Origin: Rhodococcus sp. P1Y
Lineage (GTDB): Bacteria; Actinomycetota; Actinomycetes; Mycobacteriales; Mycobacteriaceae
Reading direction: 5' to 3'
DNA: 64,000 bases
NCBI RefSeq assembly: GCF_003641205.1
Contig: NZ_CP032762.1
Span: 5,166,001-5,230,000 of the forward strand
Below are positions 18,090 through 27,437 of the stretch, one piece after another. Under the pieces are notes generated by a model. It made no database searches and was not told the DNA's origin. It was given only the letters and a program-made list of their open reading frames with translations. Made by a program: the position numbers and the translations under genes. Each line of letters opens with the position of its first letter. Within the stretch, counting starts at the first letter, position 1.

Positions 18090-19091
18090 ATGCGGCCGAC
18101 GCGACGAGCTGGGATTCCCCTTCTCGCGTCGGCTGTTGTGCTGACCGGGGCCGCAGCCGCGCTCGCGTCCGCATCCGTACCCCCGAAAGCGCCCATCGTT
18201 GCGGCGCAGCAGGCGCCGCTGCCGCCATCGGCGTCCATACCCGGGTTGGCGACGCCGCCGACCCGGGCCTGGCCTGCGCTGAGCGCGCCGGTTCCCGCGG
18301 CGCCGGTGGTGTCCGAGCCGGTGCCGGTCCCATCCGCAGTCCCGAGGGCGACGATCCCGACGCCCGTGATCGGCGCCCTGGGCATTCCCGAGTCCGTACT
18401 CGACGCCTATCGTTCGGCCGAGGCGGCGTTGGCGTCGGACATGCCGTCGTGCGGGCTGGCCTGGAATCTGCTCGCCGGGATCGGCCGGATCGAGTCCGGG
18501 CATGCACGCGGCGGCCAGGTGGATGCCGACGGGACCACAGCCACGCCTGTTCTGGGCCCCGTCCTCGACGGCTCTCTCGCGGGCAATACTGTGATAGTCG
18601 ACACGGACGGCGGCGACCACGACGGCGACCGCGCCCACGACCGCGCCGTCGGACCGATGCAGTTCATTCCAGGGACGTGGGCCCGATACGCCGCCGACGG
18701 CAACGGCGACGGCGTATCCGATCCGAACAACGTGTACGACGCCACCCTCGCGGCTGGGCGGTATCTGTGCTCGGGTGGGCTGGATCTGACCAAGCCGGCC
18801 GACGAGGCCGCGGCGGTGTTTCGGTACAACAACTCGGCTGCGTACGTCGCCGACGTGCTCGCTTGGTCGGCCGCGTACCGAACGGGCGCCGAGTCCGTGA
18901 AGGACACCGGGGCTACTTCCGTACCCACGCCGACGACCGGTCCGGCGCAGCCGACCACGCCCGTACCGACCACACCCGTGCCGACTGCCGACCCGCCCGC
19001 CCCACCACCGATGCCTGCGATCGTCCTGCCGACTCTGCCACCCTTGCCGTGCCTGATTCTCTGCGCTCCCACACCCGCACCCGTCGGTTGA
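18090..19091 (+). CDS. Secreted lytic transglycosylase (MltB/SLT_2-like)
   Basis: 333-residue exported peptidoglycan-cleaving enzyme. An Arg-rich N-terminus and hydrophobic segment (about 1-28) form a signal peptide or anchor. The catalytic domain (about 95-270) holds GIGRIESGHARGG, with the catalytic Glu in IES, then AVGPMQFIPGTW, DGNGDGVSDPNNVYDA and VFRYNNSAAYV. The tail from about 275 is Pro/Thr-rich with repeated TTPVPTT units and is probably wall-spanning. It begins 9 bases after the DUF1003 stop. Confidence 0.88.
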   Translation: MRPTRRAGIPLLASAVVLTGAAAALASASVPPKAPIVAAQQAPLPPSASIPGLATPPTRAWPALSAPVPAAPVVSEPVPVPSAVPRATIPTPVIGALGIPESVLDAYRSAEAALASDMPSCGLAWNLLAGIGRIESGHARGGQVDADGTTATPVLGPVLDGSLAGNTVIVDTDGGDHDGDRAHDRAVGPMQFIPGTWARYAADGNGDGVSDPNNVYDATLAAGRYLCSGGLDLTKPADEAAAVFRYNNSAAYVADVLAWSAAYRTGAESVKDTGATSVPTPTTGPAQPTTPVPTTPVPTADPPAPPPMPAIVLPTLPPLPCLILCAPTPAPVG

Positions 19092-19168
19092 TAACGGCGA
19101 GGTAACGGAAGCATCTCGAATCAGGTACCCTCGACTCCGGTTTCAAAACAAGCTGGAGGTATCAAGGC

Positions 19169-20030
19169 GTGGGACGTCACAGAAAAGCATCGAATTCCAC
19201 TGTTCGCCGGAATTCGGTGATAGCTCTGACCGGACTGGTCCCTGCCGGACTCATCACCGCAGCCACGAGCGCAGGCGCGACCGAATACATCCCGTTCATG
19301 ACGACGAACTCCAGCGCACAACAGGCCAGCACGGTCGTCGAAACACCGGAACCCCTGCCCGCGGAGACCGAAGCACAACCGGTCGCCCAGGGAGAAGCAC
19401 CCGTCGCGCTCGCCGCGCCCCTGCTCCCCGGTTCCGGAGATCCCCGACCCCGAATTGCCGACGAACCTCGCCGCGAGCCCCATCGCAATACCGACCGTCA
19501 ACGTGTCCGCCTACAAGAACGCCGAGCGGATCCTCGCCGAGGTCCAACCCGCGTGCGGCATCAGCTGGACCGTCATCGCAGGAATCGGACGCGTCGAGTC
19601 GACGCATGCGAACAACGGCAAGGCCGACGATCTCGGCAAGCTTCTCGAACCCATCCTCGGCCCCCGCCTCGACGGCAGCCTTGCAGGCAACAACGTCATC
19701 GCCGACACCGACGGAGGGGCGCTCGACGGCGACCCGAACTTCGACCGCGCAGTCGGGCCGATGCAGTTCCTTCCCGAAACCTGGAACCGCTACAAGGCCG
19801 ACGGCAACGGCGACGGTATCTCCGATCCGCAGAACCTCTACGACGCAGCCCTCGCCACGGGTGACTACCTGTGCGACGGTGGCCTCAATCTTCGCGATCT
19901 CGGCCAGACCACCACGGCGATCCTGCGCTACAACAACTCGATGGCCTACGTCGCCAACGTCCTCGCCTGGTCCACCGGTTACGCCACCGGCATTGTCCCC
20001 ACTTCGGATCAGTTGCCGCGTATTCACTGA
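19169..20030 (+). pseudogene. Second lytic transglycosylase, frameshifted
   Basis: A paralogue of the preceding gene broken by a one-base frame change. GTG 19169, with GGAGG upstream, opens a frame starting MGRHRKAS with a signal-like hydrophobic segment. That frame is good to about LAAPLLP at 19429. The catalytic part then continues in another frame through 20030: GIGRVESTH, AVGPMQFLPETW, DGNGDGISDPQNLYDA, LRYNNSMAYV. Removing one C from the CCCC run at 19426-19429 restores a continuous 286-residue protein reading LLPVPEIPDPELP across the junction. This could be a real recent mutation or a homopolymer sequencing error. Confidence 0.85.
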
Positions 20031-20074
20031 GGGTCATTCCGCAGGCTCCACTCCCGGTTCACTAGCATGGACAC

Positions 20075-21211
20075 ATGTCAGTACTGACGGAATCCGACGT
20101 TCGAAGCGCACTCTCGAAGGTCATCGATCCGGAAATTCGCAAACCGATCACCGACCTGGGAATGGTCAAGGGCGTCACCATCGGCGACGGCGGCGCCGTC
20201 GACATCGGCATCTACCTCACAACTGCTGCATGCCCGCTGAAGACCGAGATCAGCGACCGCGTCACCAAGGCCGTGGCCGACGTTGCAGGCGTCGGAGCCA
20301 TCACCGTCGAGCTCGACGTCATGAACGACGAGCAGCGCACCGAGCTTCGCAAGTCCCTGCGCGGCGATTCTGCCGAACCCACCATCCCGTTCGCTCAACC
20401 CGGCTCGCTGACGCGTGTGTACGCGGTCGCGTCGGGCAAAGGCGGTGTCGGTAAGTCCTCGGTTACCGTGAACCTGGCGGCGTCGTTGGCCCGGCGTGGA
20501 CTCTCGGTGGGTGTGCTCGACGCCGACATCTACGGCCACTCGGTTCCGCGGATGCTCGGCAACGACGCAAAGCCGACCCAAGTCGAGAAGATGATCATGC
20601 CGCCTCAGGCGCACGGCGTGAAGTTCATTTCCATTGCACAGTTCACCTCCGGCAACACACCTGTCGTGTGGCGCGGTCCGATGCTTCACCGCGCACTTCA
20701 GCAGTTCCTCGCCGACGTGTTCTGGGGCGATCTGGATGTGCTCCTGCTCGACCTCCCACCCGGCACAGGCGACATTGCAATCTCGGTTGCTCAGTTGATT
20801 CCCGGCGCCGAAATCCTCGTCGTCACAACTCCGCAGCAGGCTGCCGCCGAGGTCGCCGAACGTGCAGGCGCGATCGCACTGCAAACGCGTCAACGCATCG
20901 CAGGCGTCGTGGAGAACATGTCGTGGCTCGAACTTCCCGACGGCAGCCGGATGGATATCTTCGGATCCGGTGGCGGACAGGATGTTTCGGACCGTCTCAC
21001 CAAGGCCGTCGGCGCCCCAGTTCCACTGCTGGGCCAAATCCCGCTGGACACCGCTGTTCGAGAAGGCGGCGACGCAGGTACGCCGATCGTCCTCGGCCAC
21101 CCGGAGACACCGGCCGCGCAAGCATTGGAACAGGTGGCCCAGAAACTCGCGGTACGAGAGCGCGGTCTGGTCGGTATGTCGCTGAACATCGACACGACCC
21201 GAAAGGGCTAG
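20075..21211 (+). CDS. mrp: Mrp/NBP35-type iron-sulfur carrier ATPase
   Basis: 378-residue cytoplasmic P-loop ATPase that carries or transfers Fe-S clusters (ApbC/Mrp). The N-terminal MIP18/DUF59 domain (about 1-95) contains IDPEIRKPITDLGMV. The deviant Walker A is VASGKGGVGKSSVTVN, followed by LDADIYGHSVPRML and DLPPGTGD. ATG 20075 gives the family length. It is the Rv1229c counterpart by position next to the transglycosylases. The CxxC seen in some Mrp proteins is not evident. Confidence 0.93.
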   Translation: MSVLTESDVRSALSKVIDPEIRKPITDLGMVKGVTIGDGGAVDIGIYLTTAACPLKTEISDRVTKAVADVAGVGAITVELDVMNDEQRTELRKSLRGDSAEPTIPFAQPGSLTRVYAVASGKGGVGKSSVTVNLAASLARRGLSVGVLDADIYGHSVPRMLGNDAKPTQVEKMIMPPQAHGVKFISIAQFTSGNTPVVWRGPMLHRALQQFLADVFWGDLDVLLLDLPPGTGDIAISVAQLIPGAEILVVTTPQQAAAEVAERAGAIALQTRQRIAGVVENMSWLELPDGSRMDIFGSGGGQDVSDRLTKAVGAPVPLLGQIPLDTAVREGGDAGTPIVLGHPETPAAQALEQVAQKLAVRERGLVGMSLNIDTTRKG

Positions 21212-21248
21212 TACCACCCGATTACAGACCTGTCGAGGGTTCCCGTCT

Positions 21249-21254
21249 TATGAT
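21249..21254 (+). promoter_or_regulatory. Putative -10 element (TATGAT) for the glnHP-glnQ operon
   Basis: TATGAT lies 38 bases before ATG 21292, in the 80-base gap after mrp. No good -35 at the usual distance is seen. Confidence 0.4.
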
Positions 21255-21291
21255 TTGCCAAGAATCATTCCCTCGATAGAGAGTGGCCTGC

Positions 21292-22749
21292 ATGAAGACG
21301 CCGCATCGGAGCAGGCCGGTATTCGTACCGATACTGCTCGCACTGTTCGTGACACTGCTGGGCTCGCTGCTCGGCCCTGGCCTCGCGTCAGCGCAACCAG
21401 ACCCCTCGGTTCAGAATTACCGTATTGCAACGGATACCACGTTCGCGCCCTTCGAATTTCAGGACGAGAGCGGGAACCTCGTCGGAATCGATATGGATCT
21501 CCTCGCTGCTATTGCAGCCGATCAAAATTTCGACTACACCGTCGAGCAAGTCGGTTTCGACACCGCCCTTCAGGGCGTCACGAGCGGACAGTTCAACGGC
21601 ATGATCGCCGGAATGTCGATCACGGAACCACGGAAAGCCACCTTCGATTTCTCGGACCCCTACTTCGAATCCAATGTTCAGATGGGGATCTTGGAGGACA
21701 ACGAAGACATCAAGGGCTACGAGGATCTACGCGGCAAGACCGTCGCCGTCAAGACAGGCACCCAGGGCGCTGAATTCGCCGCCTCGATCGCGGACCAATA
21801 CGGTTTCACGGTACGACCTTTCGACGAGTCGGCAACGATGTACGAGGAAGTCAAAACACGCAATTCGGTAGCTGCATTCGAGGACTATCCGGTCCTGCAG
21901 TACGGCATCAACCAGGGCAACGGATTCAAAATCGTCACGGACAAGGAATCCGGCGCCAACTACGGGTTCGCAGTTGCGAAGGGCAGCAACGCTCAACTTC
22001 TCGAGCAATTCAATGCCGGACTCGAGAACATCCGAGCCAGTGGCGAATACGACAGGATCGTCGACACGTACATCGGCGCGGAAGCGACCACCTCGGACAC
22101 CTCGATTCCCGGACTCATCGCCAGCAGCTGGCAGCTGCTGCTGAAGGGCCTGTGGCTGACGATCGTTCTGACGGTCATCTCCATCGCTATTGCTCTGGTA
22201 CTCGGCGCGATCTTCGGCCTGTTCCGGGTCTCGACCAACATCGTGCTCCGCGGAATCGGAACCACGTATGTCGACATCTTCCGTGGGACACCGCTTCTGG
22301 TGCAGGCTTTCTTCATCTATTTCGGCGTCCCCGCTGCGCTCGGCTTCCAGATGTCCGCCTTCACGGCAGGCATCATCACGCTCTCGCTGAACGCGGGCGC
22401 GTACATGGCAGAGATCGTCCGCGGCGGTATCCTCGCCGTCGACAAGGGCCAAATGGAAGCATCACGAAGCCTCGGTATCAGCTATCTCAAATCGATGCGA
22501 CGCGTCGTCATGCCGCAAGCGATCCGCACGATGATCCCGTCCTACATCAACCAGTTCGTCATCACGCTGAAGGACACGTCGCTGCTGTCGGTCATCGGCC
22601 TCGCCGAACTGACTCAGACCGGACGTCTGATCATCGCCCGCAACTTCGAATCGTTCAACATGTGGCTGATCATCGGCGTCATGTACTTCATCATCATCAT
22701 GGCTCTCACCAAGCTGTCGAACCGGCTCGAGAAGAGGATCAACAAGTGA
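21292..22749 (+). CDS. Amino-acid (glutamine-type) ABC transporter, fused binding protein-permease
   Basis: 485-residue fusion. A signal peptide ending near ASAQP (about residue 35) precedes a polar amino-acid binding domain (about 40-265: [38 protein letters not shown]). A His/Gln permease domain follows (about 280-480: [14 protein letters not shown], and the EAA loop [23 protein letters not shown]). Substrate is probably glutamine or another polar amino acid, inferred from family. ATG 21292 was preferred over GTG 21283. The stop overlaps glnQ by GTGA. Confidence 0.9.
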   Translation: MKTPHRSRPVFVPILLALFVTLLGSLLGPGLASAQPDPSVQNYRIATDTTFAPFEFQDESGNLVGIDMDLLAAIAADQNFDYTVEQVGFDTALQGVTSGQFNGMIAGMSITEPRKATFDFSDPYFESNVQMGILEDNEDIKGYEDLRGKTVAVKTGTQGAEFAASIADQYGFTVRPFDESATMYEEVKTRNSVAAFEDYPVLQYGINQGNGFKIVTDKESGANYGFAVAKGSNAQLLEQFNAGLENIRASGEYDRIVDTYIGAEATTSDTSIPGLIASSWQLLLKGLWLTIVLTVISIAIALVLGAIFGLFRVSTNIVLRGIGTTYVDIFRGTPLLVQAFFIYFGVPAALGFQMSAFTAGIITLSLNAGAYMAEIVRGGILAVDKGQMEASRSLGISYLKSMRRVVMPQAIRTMIPSYINQFVITLKDTSLLSVIGLAELTQTGRLIIARNFESFNMWLIIGVMYFIIIMALTKLSNRLEKRINK

Positions 22750-23477
22750 GCACCAAGATTTCGATCAAGGCGCTGGAGAAGGCGTTCGGCGACAACACCG
22801 TCCTCAAGGGCATCGACGCCGAGATCACCAACGGCGAGGTCGTCTGTGTCATCGGGCCTTCGGGATCCGGCAAGAGCACATTCCTGCGATGCCTCAACAA
22901 GCTGGAAGAGATCACCGCAGGACACGTCGTCGTCGACGGCATCGATCTCACCGACAAGAGCGTCAATTTGGACAAGGTGCGGCAGAACATCGGCATGGTG
23001 TTCCAGCACTTCAACCTCTTCCCGCACATGACGGCGCTCGAGAACGTCATGCTCGCGCCCGTCGAGACGAAGAAGATGTCGAAGTCTCAGGCGAAGGAAG
23101 CGGCGTTGAAGCTGCTCGAGCAGGTGGGGCTGTCCGAGCGGGCGAACTACAAGCCCGCCAACCTCTCCGGCGGACAGAAGCAGCGCGTCGCGATCGCTCG
23201 CGCTCTCGCGATGAGCCCGTCGATCATGCTGTTCGACGAAGCCACGTCGGCGCTCGACCCCGAAATGGTCGGCGAAGTCCTTCAGGTGCTGCGCGATCTG
23301 GCCACGGGTGGAATGACGATGGTCGTCGTGACACATGAAATGGGCTTCGCCCGCGAAGTAGCAGACCGCGTCATCTTCATGGCCGAAGGCGTGATCGTCG
23401 AGGAAGGAACACCGGACCAGCTGTTCGGCAACCCGCAGAACCCTCGCACCCAGGACTTCCTGAACAAGGTGCTGTAG
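22746..23477 (+). CDS. glnQ: Amino-acid ABC transporter ATP-binding protein (GlnQ-type)
   Basis: 243-residue ATPase for the upstream fused transporter. Walker [11 protein letters not shown]-loop [16 protein letters not shown], signature [15 protein letters not shown], Walker [15 protein letters not shown] and H-loop VVTHEMGFA are intact. GTG 22746 overlaps the upstream stop. The gene ends 11 bases before the large inverted repeat at 23489. Confidence 0.93.
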   Translation: MSTKISIKALEKAFGDNTVLKGIDAEITNGEVVCVIGPSGSGKSTFLRCLNKLEEITAGHVVVDGIDLTDKSVNLDKVRQNIGMVFQHFNLFPHMTALENVMLAPVETKKMSKSQAKEAALKLLEQVGLSERANYKPANLSGGQKQRVAIARALAMSPSIMLFDEATSALDPEMVGEVLQVLRDLATGGMTMVVVTHEMGFAREVADRVIFMAEGVIVEEGTPDQLFGNPQNPRTQDFLNKVL

Positions 23478-23488
23478 GTTTCGCCGAC

Positions 23489-23555
23489 CCCGTATCGCTT
23501 GAATGGACCGTGCACACTATCTGACCGTATGAATGGACCATTCAAGCGATACGGG
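23489..23555. repeat. 18-bp perfect inverted repeat between convergent genes
   Basis: CCCGTATCGCTTGAATGG (23489-23506) is exactly the reverse complement of 23538-23555, around a 31-base loop. The loop edge repeats GAATGGACC (23501-23509 and 23531-23539), and GAATGGACCATTC (23531-23543) is itself palindromic. It fills the gap between the glnQ and tatB stops and may serve as a bidirectional terminator; there is no T tract. Its shape also fits a dispersed palindromic repeat. Confidence 0.8.
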
Positions 23556-23563
23556 AGCCGAAC

Positions 23564-24037
23564 CTACGTGGCGTCGGAATCGATGGGCGGATTCTGGCCC
23601 GACGGAAGACTCGTGTTCGACGCCGTCCCGCTCGGTGATGCCTTGTCCAGTGACGGCTTGTCCAGTGACGGCTTGTTCAGTGAGGACTTGTTCAGGGACG
23701 GTGTGTTCGGGGTGCCGTTCGAGCTACCTCCCGGCCCCTTCGTGTCGAAGTTGCCGGTGAAGATGGAATCGTCCCCGTCGAGGAGATGCTTGGTGATGAC
23801 GGCGCGCGGGGTCATTCCGCGCAGCTGATTGAGATCCGACAGTGGTTTGCGGAAGTCCTCGAAGTCGGTGCCGAGTTCGTCCTTGAGTTGCTGGCTCGCG
23901 CCGTTGGCGTAGTCCTTGACCTGACGAATGGATTTGGTGACCCAGGAGATTGCGCCGGGAAGCCGGTCAGGCCCGAGGATAACGAGTGCGGCTACCAGGA
24001 GAATCATGAACTCTCCCCAGCCGATGTTGGCGAACAC
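23564..24037 (-). CDS. tatB: Sec-independent translocase protein TatB
   Basis: 157-residue twin-arginine translocation receptor. One N-terminal membrane helix opens with [20 protein letters not shown] and continues into the amphipathic helix starting [12 protein letters not shown]. The C-terminal half is low-complexity, with four five-residue units ([20 protein letters not shown]) encoded by a tandem 15-bp DNA repeat near 23636-23700. GTG 24037 is the start that places the conserved FANIGW at the N-terminus; 10 bases separate it from the htrA stop. The htrA-tatB neighbourhood matches Rv1223-Rv1224. Confidence 0.92.
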   Translation of the reverse strand: MFANIGWGEFMILLVAALVILGPDRLPGAISWVTKSIRQVKDYANGASQQLKDELGTDFEDFRKPLSDLNQLRGMTPRAVITKHLLDGDDSIFTGNFDTKGPGGSSNGTPNTPSLNKSSLNKPSLDKPSLDKASPSGTASNTSLPSGQNPPIDSDAT

Positions 24038-24047
24038 GTCGGCCAGT

Positions 24048-25505
24048 CTAGTCCGAAATCGGAGTGACGGTGACGTCGACGAGTCGGCCCGAACGAACCA
24101 GCTGAACCGGCGTCGACTGGCCAATCTCGCTGGCCTGCACGGCAACGACGAGTTCGTCTGCGCTTGTAACTGCGCGGTCACCGACCTTGGTGATGACGTC
24201 ACCTTCGACGATGCCTGCCTGCTGTGCCGGGCCGCCGGATCGAACGTTCGCGACTTCGGCCCCCGAGGTGGCGTCGTTGATCACCGAGCGAGCGTTGACG
24301 CCGATGTCCGGGTGCTTCATTTCACCGGTAGCGATGAGCGACTGTGCAACCTTGGTTACATCGTCGATGGGGATGGCGAAGCCGAGGCCGACCGACCCAC
24401 CGCTCTCGCTACGGATCGCCGAATTGATGCCGATGACGCGCCCTTCCGCGTCGATCAGCGGCCCCCCGGAGTTGCCAGGGTTTATTGCTGCGTCGGTCTG
24501 TACCGCGTCGATGACGGCATCCGTGTCGGTGCCCTCGCCGGACAGCCTGACCGGTCGGTCGAGCGCGCTGACGATTCCGCGAGTCACCGTTTTGCTCAAG
24601 CCGAGCGGTGAACCGACCGCAACGACGTCCTCGCCGACCTGAACGTCGGCGGAGTTGCCGAGTTCGGCGACCGTGAGGTTGCCGACATCGGCCTTGAGCA
24701 CCGCGAGGTCGGTCTTGACGTCTCGGCCGACGATGTCGGCGGGGACCTTGGTGCCGTCCGAGAAGGTCACCTGCAGCGTTGCGCGGTCCGGGTTGGTGGC
24801 TGCCATGGAGATGACGTGATTGTTGGTGACGATGTAGCCCTCGCCCGCGATGACCACTCCCGATCCGGTGCCTGCGTTGTCTCCGAGCGTCACCTGGATG
24901 GACACCACGGACGGCAGCACCGCATCGGCGACCTTTGCGACCTGGCCTTGCGGGAGATCCTCGCCCGTCGACTGGGCCAGGTTCACTTTTTGGCTGGTCA
25001 ACGCGCCGGTGACCTCAGCTGTTTCCCTGCCGATCAAGCCTCCGACAAGGCCGATGGCGAGCGCGAGAACACCGAGTACGACGAGTGACTTCGGAGCTAC
25101 GCGCTCACCGAACAGGACCTCGCGGACGCCGAGCTTGGGGCCGACCGGCTTCTCGGGAGGGACGGGCGTTTCGGCGGCCGCTGCGCCGAGCCGGACAAGG
25201 GAGGTGGGGTCGCGCCACGGGTCTTCCGGTTCCGCTTCGGGGGCGGGGGGACCGGTGGGCGCATCCGGATCGCGCTGGAGGGATTCCTCGGCGTCGTCCG
25301 GCCGTCCGAACGCCTCTGCGAGGACTGGATCAGGGGAGCGCGAGGTGATCTTCGGGGACGGAACGGAACGACCGGCCGGCGGAGTGAACGAGCCCTCGAC
25401 GTCGCTCGGCCGTCCGAAAGCAGCGGCAGACGCAGGGTCGACCGCGGGCCGATACAGCGGCCGAGGAGGCAGTCGTGGTGCATCTGGGTCAGTAGTGGTG
25501 CTCAC
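24048..25505 (-). CDS. htrA: HtrA-type membrane-anchored serine protease
   Basis: 485-residue envelope protease. A long Pro-rich cytoplasmic N-terminus (about 1-140) carries two similar motifs, [12 protein letters not shown] and [12 protein letters not shown]. One membrane helix ([18 protein letters not shown]) follows, then a trypsin-like domain with His in VTNNHVIS, Asp in VKTDLAVL and Ser in NPGNSGGPL, and a C-terminal PDZ domain ([18 protein letters not shown]). GTG 25505 was chosen over upstream codons. Downstream of sigE-rseA, so it is probably part of the envelope-stress regulon. Confidence 0.93.
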   Translation of the reverse strand: MSTTTDPDAPRLPPRPLYRPAVDPASAAAFGRPSDVEGSFTPPAGRSVPSPKITSRSPDPVLAEAFGRPDDAEESLQRDPDAPTGPPAPEAEPEDPWRDPTSLVRLGAAAAETPVPPEKPVGPKLGVREVLFGERVAPKSLVVLGVLALAIGLVGGLIGRETAEVTGALTSQKVNLAQSTGEDLPQGQVAKVADAVLPSVVSIQVTLGDNAGTGSGVVIAGEGYIVTNNHVISMAATNPDRATLQVTFSDGTKVPADIVGRDVKTDLAVLKADVGNLTVAELGNSADVQVGEDVVAVGSPLGLSKTVTRGIVSALDRPVRLSGEGTDTDAVIDAVQTDAAINPGNSGGPLIDAEGRVIGINSAIRSESGGSVGLGFAIPIDDVTKVAQSLIATGEMKHPDIGVNARSVINDATSGAEVANVRSGGPAQQAGIVEGDVITKVGDRAVTSADELVVAVQASEIGQSTPVQLVRSGRLVDVTVTPISD

Positions 25506-25565
25506 GCGTTCCCGGTACCCCTCGCTTACGTCGGTCACAGCGGCCAAGGTTACACAGCGCCGCAA

Positions 25566-25901
25566 TCACCTGCGTCGTCTGCGAAGGCTTGCAACCGATG
25601 TCACGATGACTCGACGCCTTCGTTCGACGTCGCCTTTTGCCTCCGCAGGCTCGCACATGGGGATCTGGTTGAGAAGTCCGAGAAGAGAATGCGGCATCGA
25701 GACCTCGCCGGAATCCTTCAATGCGCTGCGGGCCTGTTGCTGGGCATCGACTTCGGCGGCACACTCGGGGCACTCGGCGATGTGCCGGGCCGCGCGCAGG
25801 TAGGCCGCCATCCGCAGTTCACCGTCAGCGAAGGCCGCTACGGCCTCGCTGGCCAGATGCTCGGTGGAGTTGAACCGCCGTGGCTTGTCAGCCTGCGTCA
25901 T
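25566..25901 (-). CDS. rseA: Anti-sigma factor RseA-like, zinc-binding
   Basis: 111-residue cytoplasmic anti-sigma factor with the ZAS motif H-x3-C-x2-C (HIAECPEC), which binds zinc and clamps ECF sigma factors. The ATG at 25901 has a consensus AGGAGGG eight bases upstream. A GTG at 25928 overlapping the sigE stop is less likely. No membrane helix. The C-terminus is Arg-rich. Immediately downstream of sigE, its presumed partner. Confidence 0.9.
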   Translation of the reverse strand: MTQADKPRRFNSTEHLASEAVAAFADGELRMAAYLRAARHIAECPECAAEVDAQQQARSALKDSGEVSMPHSLLGLLNQIPMCEPAEAKGDVERRRRVIVTSVASLRRRRR

Positions 25902-25917
25902 CCAACCCTCCTGATGG

Positions 25918-26616
25918 CTAGTGGGCACTTGCGTGAGAAGAGTCGACCTTCCCGTTCACTCGAAGGTACTCCCGTAGTGCCGCGCGTCCCCGATGGATCC
26001 GGCTACGAACCGTTCCCAGCTTGACTCCCAGTGTTGCACCGATCTCCTCGTACGACAGTCCTTCGATGTCACACAGCACGATTGCCGCACGGAATTCGGG
26101 TGCCAGCGAGTCGAGCGCCGACTGTAGGTCAGGATCGAGTCGGGCGTCGTGGTAGATCTGCTCGGGGTTGGGTGTCTCGGACGGAACGCGGTCGTAGTCC
26201 TCCGGAAGGGCTTCCATTCGGATGCGATTGCGGCGACGAACCATGTCGAGGAACAGGTTGGTGGTGATGCGATGCAGCCAGCCTTCGAAGGTGCCTGGCT
26301 GGTAGTTCGACAGTGAGCGGAAGACACGAATGAATGTGTCCTGCGTGAGATCCTCGGCGTCCTGTGCGTTGCCGGACAGGCGGTAGGCGAGACGGTAGAC
26401 ACGGTCGCCGTGCTCACGGACCAATTCGTCCCAGGACGGCATCGTCGTGGCTTCGCCGGTAGCGTCGAACACGGCCGTACCGCTGAGGTCCTCGACCGAA
26501 CCCTCGGACTCTGCCCCGGGTAAAACCGAGGTGTCGCGATCTTCGTTGATCTTGTAGATGGCTGGATCCTCCTGCTCAGGAACACGTACCGGTGCGGCTC
26601 CCGTTGCCGTGTACAA
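25918..26616 (-). CDS. sigE: ECF RNA polymerase sigma factor SigE
   Basis: Extracytoplasmic-function sigma factor controlling envelope and heat/oxidative stress genes. Region 2 is seen in [12 protein letters not shown] and [16 protein letters not shown], with region 2.4 [20 protein letters not shown]. Region 4 holds [20 protein letters not shown] and the helix-turn-helix ending [11 protein letters not shown]. It closely matches M. tuberculosis SigE from memory, including [11 protein letters not shown]. Start TTG 26616 gives 232 residues but is uncertain: a possible promoter overlaps it and GTG 26472 is an alternative that would lose conserved residues. Confidence 0.92.
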   Translation of the reverse strand: MYTATGAAPVRVPEQEDPAIYKINEDRDTSVLPGAESEGSVEDLSGTAVFDATGEATTMPSWDELVREHGDRVYRLAYRLSGNAQDAEDLTQDTFIRVFRSLSNYQPGTFEGWLHRITTNLFLDMVRRRNRIRMEALPEDYDRVPSETPNPEQIYHDARLDPDLQSALDSLAPEFRAAIVLCDIEGLSYEEIGATLGVKLGTVRSRIHRGRAALREYLRVNGKVDSSHASAH

Positions 26617-26640
26617 CCCCCGGCACCGTCGAGTTGTTCC
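26615..26640 (-). promoter_or_regulatory. sigE: Candidate ECF-type promoter upstream of sigE
   Basis: On the minus strand GGAAC (26640-26636) is followed after 18 bases by GTT (26617-26615), close to the ECF consensus GGAAC-N16/17-cGTT. It would allow autoregulation, but it overlaps the TTG start at 26616, so either the start or the promoter is wrong. Confidence 0.35.
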
Positions 26641-26782
26641 TGTTCGTGTTGCTTGTCGATCAAGCGATCACAAGTAGCCTCTCCCACCCGCGTGTGGCAC
26701 AGATATGAATTAGCTGAGGCGCTGCTGAGAAAATCTCCGCGCAATCATCCGAGTCACTCCGCAGGCTGCGCTCGGGCCACGC

Positions 26783-26788
26783 TAACCT
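26783..26788 (+). promoter_or_regulatory. Putative -10 (TAACCT) of a leaderless O-methyltransferase transcript
   Basis: TAACCT fits TANNNT and ends six bases before GTG 26795. That spacing would put the transcript start at the start codon, and no Shine-Dalgarno is visible. Confidence 0.4.
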
Positions 26789-26794
26789 CGCCTT

Positions 26795-27427
26795 GTGTCG
26801 ACAAACGCCGAGAAGTTGCTCGCCTACGCCGAGGATTCCGCTCAGGAGGACGAGGTACTGGTCTCGGCCAGGGAACGCGCCGAGGAACTGGGCGCGTCTC
26901 CCGTTCCCGCTTCGGTCGGCGCAATCCTGAGCATCTTCACCCAGATGCTCGGCGCCAAAACCGTCGTCGAAATCGGAACCGGTGCAGGCATCAGCGGACT
27001 CTGGCTACTCGACGGCATGCGCGACGACGGCGTCCTGACCACGATCGACACCGAACCTGAGCACCAGCGCGCAGCCAAAGACGCCTTCCGCGCCGGAGGC
27101 ATCCCCCCGTCGCGCACGCGCCTGATCAACGGCTGGGCCCTCGACGTGCTGCCGCGGCTCGCCGACGACACCTACGACCTCGTGTTCATCGATGCCAGCC
27201 CGGTCGACCACTTGCATTTCGTGCAGGAAAGCGTTCGCCTGCTGCGTCCCGGCGGCGTGCTCGTTCTACACAACGCCCTGCTGAACGGGCGTGTGCCCGA
27301 CTCGACCCAACGGGACGCGACGACCGTCGCCGTGCGATCCGCAGCCCGCGCCATCGCCGAGGACGACCGTCTGACAACGGTCCTTCTCCCCCTCGGCGAT
27401 GGGCTGATCTGCGCTTCGCGCAGCTGA
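26795..27427 (+). CDS. SAM-dependent O-methyltransferase
   Basis: 210-residue class I methyltransferase of the O-methyltransferase 3 (catechol/caffeoyl-type) family. SAM motif I reads [16 protein letters not shown] (about 55-70), motif [15 protein letters not shown], and the metal-binding segment [11 protein letters not shown]. It is divergent from sigE, the same arrangement as Rv1220c/Rv1221. Acceptor substrate unknown. Confidence 0.9.
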   Translation: MSTNAEKLLAYAEDSAQEDEVLVSARERAEELGASPVPASVGAILSIFTQMLGAKTVVEIGTGAGISGLWLLDGMRDDGVLTTIDTEPEHQRAAKDAFRAGGIPPSRTRLINGWALDVLPRLADDTYDLVFIDASPVDHLHFVQESVRLLRPGGVLVLHNALLNGRVPDSTQRDATTVAVRSAARAIAEDDRLTTVLLPLGDGLICASRS

Positions 27428-27437
27428 GTCGGGCCAG

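Noticed and set aside
23636..23700. Short tandem repeat considered as CRISPR
   Set aside because: Units are 15 bases, adjacent with no spacers, and lie in frame inside tatB.
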